Of a stretch of 64,000 bases of DNA, positions 57,694 to 64,000 are shown one piece after another. The notes beneath the pieces are model-generated. The model was not told the DNA's origin. It did not search any database and saw only the letters and a program-made list of their open reading frames with translations. The translations under genes and the position numbers were made by a program. The stretch spans positions 620,001-684,000 of the forward strand of contig NZ_JAHKRR010000001.1 in the NCBI RefSeq assembly GCF_018863395.1, read 5' to 3'. Within the stretch, counting starts at the first letter, position 1; each line of letters begins with the position of its first letter. This DNA comes from Sinomicrobium weinanense (GTDB lineage: Bacteria > Bacteroidota > Bacteroidia > Flavobacteriales > Flavobacteriaceae).

Positions 57694-59730
57694 ATGGATT
57701 CTACAAATAAGATCTTAAACAAAAACATCCTGAAAGGCGCATGGAGTGATGCTTTCGTAAAACTCCATCCTGCGCAAATGATGAAGAACCCGGTGATGTT
57801 TACCGTGGAGATAGGTACGCTGGTAATGATCGCCGTGACCTGTATATCCCTGTTTGTCCAGAACGGAAGTGTGGGCAGTTTCGGATATAACTTTGTCATT
57901 ACCCTTATCCTGGTCATTACCCTCTTGTTTGCCAATCTGGCCGAAGCCATTGCAGAAGCCCGTGGCAAGGCTCAGGCCAATGCCCTGAAAAAAACGCGGA
58001 CCAATACCATGGCCAAGCGCCTGCTGGTAGATGGCACCGTAAAAATGGTAAATGCCACCGAACTCCGCAAAAATGATATTTTTATTGTGGAAGCAGGAGA
58101 TGTCATTGCCGCAGACGGGGAGATCACAGAAGGATTCGCGTCCATCGACGAATCTGCTATTACCGGAGAGTCCGCCCCTGTGATCCGCGAAGCCGAAACC
58201 GATCACAACAGTGTTATCGGAGGTACAAAGGTGTTGTCGGACACCATAAAAGTAAAGGTAACTTCCGAACCCGGCGAATCCTTTCTGGACAAGATGATCG
58301 CCCTGGTAGAAGGGGCCAACCGGCAGAAAACACCCAACGAGATCGCCCTGACCATACTTCTGGCCAGTTTTACCGTCGTGTTCCTGATCGTTACCGTGAC
58401 TTTACAGCCGTTTGCGGCTTATGCCAACACCATGCTGTCTATTGCGGCCCTGGTCTCCCTGTTCGTATGTTTGATCCCTACGACTATCGGCGGACTGCTT
58501 TCCGCTATCGGTATTGCGGGAATGGACAGGGCCTTGTCTGCCAATATCATTGCAAAATCGGGTAAAGCTGTGGAAACCGCCGGGGATATCGATGTATTGC
58601 TCCTGGATAAGACCGGGACCATTACCATAGGAAACCGGAAAGCCACGAACTTTTATGCCCTGGACGGTACTGATGAAACCTCTTTTGCCAGGCTGTGCGC
58701 CATGAGTTCTGCTTCGGACAATACTCCCGAAGGGAAGTCTATTGTAGAACTTGCCGAATCCCTGAAAGTATCTATCGATGATCTTCAGGATACAGAGGTC
58801 AATGACTTCGTGAAATTCTCTGCGGAGACCCGGATGAGCGGGGTGGACCTGAAAGACGGGCGGCAAATACGAAAGGGCGCCTGGGATGCCATAGAAAAAT
58901 GGTGCAACATAGAACCGGAAGCGCTTCAGGCATTCCGGGACAAGGTCCGGGAGATCGCAGAGAAGGGAGGTACACCGCTGGCCCTCGGTGTAGATAAAAA
59001 AGCCATAGGGGTCATCCAGTTAGAAGACATTATAAAACCCGGTATACAGGAACGCTTTGCCCGTTTCCGCAAAATGGGACTGAAAACGGTCATGGTCACC
59101 GGAGATAATCCCCTGACTGCCGAATACATAGCCCGACAGGCCGGGGTAGATGATTTTATTGCCGAAGCCAGGCCGGAGGACAAACTGCAATATATCAAAA
59201 AAGAACAGGAAGCCGGTAAACTGGTGGCCATGATGGGAGACGGTACCAACGATGCCCCGGCCCTGGCCCAGGCCGATGTGGGGATTGCCATGAACAGTGG
59301 TACACAGGCGGCCAAAGAAGCCGCGAACATGGTAGACCTGGACAACGACCCGACCAAACTTCTGGAAGTCGTGGAGATCGGTAAACAATTGTTGATCACC
59401 CGTGGAAATGTCACCACCTTTTCCATCGCCAATGATGTGGCCAAATATTTTGCTATCGTTCCCGCCCTGTTTGCCATAGGTATTCCCGGACTGAATACAT
59501 TGAACATTATGGGACTGGCCAGCCCCCAGTCGGCCATACTTTCTGCGGTGATCTTCAATGCGGTCATCATTCCCGCACTGATCCCGTTGGCATTACGGGG
59601 TGTAAAATACCGCCCGATGGGTGCATCCACCCTGCTAACCCGAAATCTACTGATATACGGCCTCGGCGGAATAACCCTGCCCTTTATCGGAATAAAACTC
59701 ATCGATATGATCGTCAACATATTCATGTAA
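57694..59730 (+). CDS. kdpB: Potassium-transporting P-type ATPase subunit B
   Basis: The 678-aa P-type ATPase has the phosphorylated Asp near residue 305 in LLLDKTGTITIG, the TGES loop at 158-161, MVTGDNPLTAEYIA and MMGDGTNDAPALAQADVG. It drives K+ import at low external potassium. The length is standard. Confidence 0.97.
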   Translation: MDSTNKILNKNILKGAWSDAFVKLHPAQMMKNPVMFTVEIGTLVMIAVTCISLFVQNGSVGSFGYNFVITLILVITLLFANLAEAIAEARGKAQANALKKTRTNTMAKRLLVDGTVKMVNATELRKNDIFIVEAGDVIAADGEITEGFASIDESAITGESAPVIREAETDHNSVIGGTKVLSDTIKVKVTSEPGESFLDKMIALVEGANRQKTPNEIALTILLASFTVVFLIVTVTLQPFAAYANTMLSIAALVSLFVCLIPTTIGGLLSAIGIAGMDRALSANIIAKSGKAVETAGDIDVLLLDKTGTITIGNRKATNFYALDGTDETSFARLCAMSSASDNTPEGKSIVELAESLKVSIDDLQDTEVNDFVKFSAETRMSGVDLKDGRQIRKGAWDAIEKWCNIEPEALQAFRDKVREIAEKGGTPLALGVDKKAIGVIQLEDIIKPGIQERFARFRKMGLKTVMVTGDNPLTAEYIARQAGVDDFIAEARPEDKLQYIKKEQEAGKLVAMMGDGTNDAPALAQADVGIAMNSGTQAAKEAANMVDLDNDPTKLLEVVEIGKQLLITRGNVTTFSIANDVAKYFAIVPALFAIGIPGLNTLNIMGLASPQSAILSAVIFNAVIIPALIPLALRGVKYRPMGASTLLTRNLLIYGLGGITLPFIGIKLIDMIVNIFM

Positions 59731-59765
59731 CCCCAGAACCCTTTCGCCCGGGAAAAGAAAAAATT

Positions 59766-59800
59766 CCCCCCTTGAGGGGGGCTATGGGGGGGCTCATAAG
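59766..59800. repeat. C-run/G-run hairpin repeat before kdpC
   Basis: TTCCCCCCTTGAGGGGGG is followed by CTATGGGGGGGCTC: a perfect CCCCCC-TTGA-GGGGGG hairpin and an extra G-run. It is a common intergenic repeat type in this clade and lies between kdpB and kdpC, where it could lower expression of the downstream genes. Confidence 0.6.
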
Positions 59801-59832
59801 CTCAAAACACAAAAAAATAAAAAAACACAACA

Positions 59833-60408
59833 ATGAAAACACTAAGAACCATTCTCGGCCTCACGCTCTTAACTCTCCTGCTTTTCGGTATTGGATATCC
59901 GCTTGCTATGGTGGGGTTGGGTACTGTCCTCGCCCCGGACAGTGCCCAGGGTAACCCCATCTATAAAAGAGAAAAGCTGGTAGGCTTTGAAAATATAGGC
60001 CAGCAGTTTCACAGCAATCGTTATTTCTGGAGCCGTCCGTCTGCGGTAGATTATGACGCATCGTCCACCGGAGGGTCTAATTACGGCCCTACCAATCCCG
60101 AATACCTCGAACTGGTTAGAACGAGGATAGATACTTTATTGAAATATCATCCGGGACTTACCAAAAAAGACATTCCCGTAGACCTCGTTACCGCTTCCGG
60201 TTCCGGGCTGGACCCGCATATCTCCAAAGAAGCAGCCCTTATCCAGATCAACAGGATTGCCGGGATAAGAAAAGTGCCTGAAGACAAGTTGAAGGAACTG
60301 GTAGAAAAACATACGGAAAAACCCCTGTCGGGCATTGCCGGCCCCGGAAATTACGTCAATGTACTAAAAATCAACATGGCATTAGACGAATTAAGCACTA
60401 AGAAATAA
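59833..60408 (+). CDS. kdpC: Potassium-transporting ATPase subunit C
   Basis: A 191-aa protein with one N-terminal membrane helix (TILGLTLLTLLLFGIGYPLAM) and the family segments RPSAVDYDASSTGGSNYGPTNP and TASGSGLDPHISKEAALIQ. KdpC anchors the complex and may raise ATP affinity. Confidence 0.96.
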   Translation: MKTLRTILGLTLLTLLLFGIGYPLAMVGLGTVLAPDSAQGNPIYKREKLVGFENIGQQFHSNRYFWSRPSAVDYDASSTGGSNYGPTNPEYLELVRTRIDTLLKYHPGLTKKDIPVDLVTASGSGLDPHISKEAALIQINRIAGIRKVPEDKLKELVEKHTEKPLSGIAGPGNYVNVLKINMALDELSTKK

Positions 60409-60441
60409 GTAGATTAGCAAAATAAACGGAATACAAACAAA

Positions 60442-60533
60442 CCGAAGACCGATTACTGATCACCGATCACCGATCACCGACAACCAATTACTGATTACCA
60501 CCCCTCGTCACCGGTCAACGGTCCCCCGTCCAA
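60442..60533 (+). repeat. Long 7-bp tandem array before the porin gene, theme CCGATCA
   Basis: Thirteen heptamers: eight in phase from 60442 (CCGAAGA, CCGATTA, CTGATCA, CCGATCA twice, CCGACAA, CCAATTA, CTGATTA), then CCACCCC and, after a 1-bp slip, CGTCACC, GGTCAAC, GGTCCCC and CGTCCAA. It ends about 12 bp before the porin ATG and shares units with 49301-49342. Confidence 0.8.
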
Positions 60534-60544
60534 ACAGACAAACA

Positions 60545-61639
60545 ATGAAATTATACCGATTTTTTATCCCCGTCCTACTATGCTTTGGTACTGTTCACGC
60601 TCAGGAAAAAAACAAAACCCTGACCATTTCGGGATATATAGACACCTATTACAGTTATTTTACCCACGATACCGATGCTAATGCATTCCAGCCCTACACC
60701 ACGGTTTCTGCGCGGAACGAACGGTTCGGGCTGAATGTTGCCCAGATCGGTGCACATTACAGTTCGGATAGGATAAGGAGCAACCTCACCCTGCACTGGG
60801 GCGATATTGCCCAGGCTACATGGTCTGAAGAATACCGCGCCATCCAGGAAGCCAACCTCGGGTTCAGGATTGCAGAAGACCTGTGGATAGATGCCGGGTT
60901 CTTTACCACGCATATAGGAACGGAAAGTTTTCTGCCAAAAAACAATTTCCTGAGTTCTACGGCTGTGGCTACCTATAATGAACCATTTTACCAGGCCGGT
61001 GCCAAGATTTCGTATGAAGGTTTTGAAAAGCTCTACATTGAATTATGGGCGGTAAACGGCTACAATTATTTTCAGGATGTCAACGATGCCAAGTCTTTCG
61101 GATTATTGCTGCAATATCAGTTTAATGAAGCTACATCCCTGACTTATACCAACCTGCTGGGACGGGAGTCCCCGGATGATTTCCCGGTAAAACAGTTCAG
61201 GACGTATCACAATATGTATCTGAACACCCGGTTGACCGACAAATTGTTCTTAACTTTAGGAGGAGATATAGGAACGCAGTCCAATACCACAGGAGATGGA
61301 GCCGGGACAGCATTTATGTACAATGCCCTGGCCACGGTACGCTACCAGGTCAATCCCCAATGGTCGGTAACGGCAAGAGGGGAGAGGTTCCGGGATAAAG
61401 AAGGATTTATAAGCGGCTTTATACCCCGTACCGACGGAGAAGAAACAGGGCTCGATCTTTGGGGAATAACCCTGGGAGGAGAATACAAGCCGGTAACAAA
61501 CGCCTATATCAGGGGAGAGGCCCGGTTTCTCCGTGCAGACAAAGACATAGCCATGTTCCCGGACAATCACAACACCAATGAACGATGGGAGCTTATGGTT
61601 ACCCTTGGGTATCACCTGGATCATCTCTTTAATTTTTAA
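60545..61639 (+). CDS. Outer membrane porin of the kdp operon
   Basis: A 364-aa protein with a signal peptide (MKLYRFFIPVLLCFGTVHAQ) and a beta-barrel pattern of alternating strands, ending in the aromatic HLDHLFNF. It contains ISGYIDTYYSYFTHDTDANA, typical of the Bacteroidota OmpL-like/DUF1597 porin group. It lies between kdpC and the kdpD fragment gene, so an outer-membrane pore is co-expressed with the K+ pump. Confidence 0.8.
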   Translation: MKLYRFFIPVLLCFGTVHAQEKNKTLTISGYIDTYYSYFTHDTDANAFQPYTTVSARNERFGLNVAQIGAHYSSDRIRSNLTLHWGDIAQATWSEEYRAIQEANLGFRIAEDLWIDAGFFTTHIGTESFLPKNNFLSSTAVATYNEPFYQAGAKISYEGFEKLYIELWAVNGYNYFQDVNDAKSFGLLLQYQFNEATSLTYTNLLGRESPDDFPVKQFRTYHNMYLNTRLTDKLFLTLGGDIGTQSNTTGDGAGTAFMYNALATVRYQVNPQWSVTARGERFRDKEGFISGFIPRTDGEETGLDLWGITLGGEYKPVTNAYIRGEARFLRADKDIAMFPDNHNTNERWELMVTLGYHLDHLFNF

Positions 61640-61641
61640 AG

Positions 61642-62766
61642 ATGTCTGATAGCAATACAGAAAAAGACCGCTTTCTGCACCTTATTCAAAGACGTAAAAA
61701 AGGCCGGCTCAAAATATATATAGGCATGATCGCCGGCGTGGGAAAAACGTACAGGATGTTGCAGGAAGCCCACCAGTTGCTGGCAGCGGGAGTGGATGTA
61801 AGGATAGGCCTTATCGAAACCCATGGCAGGGAAGAAACGCATGCCCTGGTAGAGGGGGTTCCGCAGATCCCGCTGAAAAAGGTGTTTTACAAGGGGAGGG
61901 AGCTGGAGGAAATGGACCCGGACGCCATTATCCTCTCCCGGCCCGATGTGGTCCTGGTCGACGAACTGGCCCATACCAATATCCCCGGGTGCAAAAATAA
62001 AAAGCGATGGCAGGATGTAGAGGAGTTGCTGAATTACGGTATAAACGTCATCACCGCCTTTAATGTTCAGCACCTGCAGAGCATGACGGATAAGGTAGAG
62101 GATATTTCCGGTGTAGAGATCAAAGAGACCATCCCGGACAGCATACTGAACGAAGCAGATGAAGTGGTCAACATAGACCTTCCTGCCGAAGACCTGATCA
62201 AGCGCCTGAACGAAGGAAAAATATATAAAGGAGAACGGATAGGCCGGGCCCTGAACAATTTTTTTCAACCCGAAAAAATATTGCAGCTCAGGGACCTGGC
62301 ATTGCGGAAAGTAGCCTCCCAGGTAGAAAAGAAGATAGAAAGCAGCCTGCCCGCCGCAAGCCGTATGCAGTTGGAGCGTTTTATGGCCTGCATCAGCACC
62401 AACGCTGAAAGCGGCAGGCATATTATAAGAAAAACCGCAAGGATGGCCGGTTATTACCATGCCGAATGGTTTGTAGTATATATAAAGACACCCCGGAAAG
62501 ACGTCTTTAAAATAGACCTGAAAACACAACGCAAATTGTTGAACAATATGCAACTGGCCAGGGAACTCGGGGCACAGGTCATGACCATAAGGGAAGACAA
62601 TATTTCCAGGGCCGTTTTCCAGAAGGCCGTGGATCTGAAGATCACCAATATTGTCATGGGAAAACCACATTTTTCCCTGTGGAGGCAATTACGGGGAAAA
62701 AATCATTTCGATAAACTATTAAAATGTTTACGAGATACGGAAATAGATGTTATTATTGTTTTTTAA
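61642..62766 (+). CDS. kdpD: KdpD N-terminal sensor protein (KdpD domain plus Usp domain)
   Basis: The 374-aa protein has only the N-terminal half of E. coli KdpD: Walker A AGVGKT at 31-36, VDELAHTN at 107-113 and a universal-stress domain with AGYYHAEWFVVYIKTP and VMGKPHFSLW. The DUF4118 membrane part, GAF and kinase domains are missing; a separate kinase follows. It starts 2 bp after the porin stop. In other bacteria the Usp part of KdpD can bind c-di-AMP. Confidence 0.9.
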   Translation: MSDSNTEKDRFLHLIQRRKKGRLKIYIGMIAGVGKTYRMLQEAHQLLAAGVDVRIGLIETHGREETHALVEGVPQIPLKKVFYKGRELEEMDPDAIILSRPDVVLVDELAHTNIPGCKNKKRWQDVEELLNYGINVITAFNVQHLQSMTDKVEDISGVEIKETIPDSILNEADEVVNIDLPAEDLIKRLNEGKIYKGERIGRALNNFFQPEKILQLRDLALRKVASQVEKKIESSLPAASRMQLERFMACISTNAESGRHIIRKTARMAGYYHAEWFVVYIKTPRKDVFKIDLKTQRKLLNNMQLARELGAQVMTIREDNISRAVFQKAVDLKITNIVMGKPHFSLWRQLRGKNHFDKLLKCLRDTEIDVIIVF

Positions 62767-62782
62767 TACAAGAGCAACACCA

Positions 62783-62810
62783 GTCACCTGTCATCGGTCA
62801 TCCGTCAAAA
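62783..62810 (+). repeat. 7-bp tandem array before the histidine kinase gene, theme GTCATCG
   Basis: Four units in phase (GTCACCT, GTCATCG, GTCATCC, GTCAAAA) end 9 bp before the ATG at 62820. Confidence 0.7.
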
Positions 62811-62819
62811 AAACATAGT

Positions 62820-64000
62820 ATGAAATTCAAGACCAAATTACTGCTCTCATTCGGGTTTTTATTTATTATCATCCTGTTATTGGGGTTGGTAGGCAGCTTT
62901 TATGTCAAAAAACTGGGAGATGAGGCTTCGACTATTCTCAAGGACAACAACCGTACCCTGCAATATATGGAGCGGATAAACACGGAGGTCGGGGCCATTG
63001 AAAAAATACTGGTCTTTGACCTGTCCGGGCCGGTAGATGCTCATTTGTCTGCATTGGATGCCCAGCTCAAACTTCAGCAAAACAATATCACCGAAACCGG
63101 GGAAGCGGGGCTCACCCGAAAACTGGAAAGCAGTATAAACGACTTTATCGCAACGCTGAACAGCAGCTCAAAAAAGGAAAGCCTGGAATACACCTTCCAA
63201 ATAAGAGAAATTACCAGTGAGATCTATGCGATCAACCAGGAAAACCTGCTGAAGAGCAATGAAAGGGTAAACCATATTTCCGGCCAGGTATTTGTCTCCA
63301 TGGTCACGATCTCTTTTGCTACACTTGTTATCGGGCTTTTCTTTACGTTCGGTATGCCCGCTTACCTTACCAGGTCCATCAAGATATTTGACAAAGCTAT
63401 CGACAAGGTCTCAAGGGGAATTTATGATGTAAATGTCCCGCTCAACAGGAAAGATGAATTCGGGCATCTTGCCGCTTCCTTTAACCTGATGGCCGTTAAA
63501 CTCAGGGAGTTTGAAAGAAGCAATTACGCCAGGATACTTTTTGAAAAGAACAGGCTCGATACCATAATCAACCAGCTTTCCGAAGCCATCGTAGGGCTGG
63601 ACCAGGATAAGAATATCCTGTTTGTAAACCAGAGGGCGCTCAGCCTGCTGGGTGTAAAGCAGGAAGAAGTACAGGGAAAATACGCACCGGATATTGCCAT
63701 ACACAACGAATTGATGCAAAACCTGATCCGGGAACTCATGCTCGGCGGACATGCCGAAGGGAAAGTGCTGCCTCCTGTAAAAGTAACGGAAGGCAGGAGC
63801 GAAAGACTGTTTTCCAAAGACGTTATAGATATTACCACGACCCCAAAGGGACAGGAAGAAAGAAATGTACTGATAGGGCATGTGATCATCCTTACCGACA
63901 TCACAGAGTTTGCGGATAAGGACAAGGCCAAGACCCGCTTCATGGCCACATTGAGCCATGAATTAAAAACACCCGTTGCGGCAATTGATATGGGCGTGGG
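62820..64000 (+). CDS. HAMP/PAS sensor histidine kinase, partial (runs off the right edge)
   Basis: The ATG at 62820 starts a kinase with two membrane helices (residues 7-27 and about 160-183), a periplasmic helical sensor between them, a HAMP region (LTRSIKIFDKAIDKVSRG), a PAS domain (NQLSEAIVGLDQDKNILFVN) and the start of HisKA with the H-box SHELKTP near residue 380. The ATPase domain is outside the window. It likely phosphorylates the sigma-54-dependent regulator at 53678 and senses membrane or K+ state. Confidence 0.85.
   Translation, partial: MKFKTKLLLSFGFLFIIILLLGLVGSFYVKKLGDEASTILKDNNRTLQYMERINTEVGAIEKILVFDLSGPVDAHLSALDAQLKLQQNNITETGEAGLTRKLESSINDFIATLNSSSKKESLEYTFQIREITSEIYAINQENLLKSNERVNHISGQVFVSMVTISFATLVIGLFFTFGMPAYLTRSIKIFDKAIDKVSRGIYDVNVPLNRKDEFGHLAASFNLMAVKLREFERSNYARILFEKNRLDTIINQLSEAIVGLDQDKNILFVNQRALSLLGVKQEEVQGKYAPDIAIHNELMQNLIRELMLGGHAEGKVLPPVKVTEGRSERLFSKDVIDITTTPKGQEERNVLIGHVIILTDITEFADKDKAKTRFMATLSHELKTPVAAIDMGV

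Noticed and set aside
61636-62688. A 350-codon minus-strand frame opposite kdpD
   Set aside because: Shadow of a gene with clear Walker and Usp motifs.
159-62810. CRISPR array as an explanation for the short repeats
   Set aside because: Unit length is 7-8 bp without spacers, units are degenerate, and no cas genes are present in the window.

Overview
The window looks like a chromosomal segment of a Flavobacteriaceae-type Bacteroidota. The signs are a DUF4290 gene directly upstream of murA, a MutS2 without an Smr domain, a TonB-dependent receptor with a carboxypeptidase-regulatory-like N-terminus, a menaquinone (men) cluster, a YpdA-type bacillithiol disulfide reductase, almost no Shine-Dalgarno sequences, and promoters of the Bacteroidota type (TTG, about 20 bp, TAnnTTTG).

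Layout. 1-9400: the edge of a recQ gene, a GNAT pair, an AAA_28 ATPase, a DUF493 gene, DUF4290-murA, a small ABC ATPase/membrane pair, a broken antitoxin gene and mutS2. 9.3-18.8 kb: a DUF2089 regulator with membrane and hydrolase partners, pyrR-pyrB, an rnz unit, pdxH, a SixA-like phosphatase, ppk1 and ppx. 18.8-26.7 kb: an esterase, a sigma factor reduced to region 2, an LpxH-like phosphoesterase, aroC, a dicarboxylate symporter, ypdA and ald. 26.7-30.2 kb: an AT-rich island with three paralogous membrane proteins carrying five copies of one domain, a MITE-like palindromic element and a tiny secreted protein made of 15-residue repeats. 30.2-40.4 kb: a TonB-dependent receptor, a C1 peptidase and menB/menA/menC/menE mixed with a UPF0173 hydrolase, a four-helix-bundle (S23/IVP) gene and a CPBP protease. 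40.5-46.9 kb: tRNA-Arg(TCT) beside a tRNA pseudogene, GNATs, two MarR regulators, cytidine deaminase, a SanA-like protein, a sugar-phosphate isomerase, RidA and a Crp/Fnr regulator. 46.9-53.5 kb: a YdeP-type molybdoenzyme, Dps, CbpM-CbpA, and a TetR-controlled hydrolase operon with three operator palindromes. 53.6-64 kb: a potassium-uptake (kdp) locus headed by a sigma-54-dependent response regulator, with an embedded porin gene, a KdpD reduced to its N-terminal half and a separate histidine kinase that runs off the right edge.

The most unusual feature cuts across all regions. Many intergenic spaces are built of degenerate tandem units of exactly 7 bp (8 bp in one pair), each space with its own theme word, and several run right up to the start codon. 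One pair of 8-bp arrays lies in opposite orientation on either side of the four-helix-bundle gene, which recalls a 23S rRNA intervening sequence. The best candidate for a regulatory system is the kdp locus: a GAFTGA-type activator, a near-consensus -24/-12 promoter 42 bp before the first small ORF, and no KdpE in the window.
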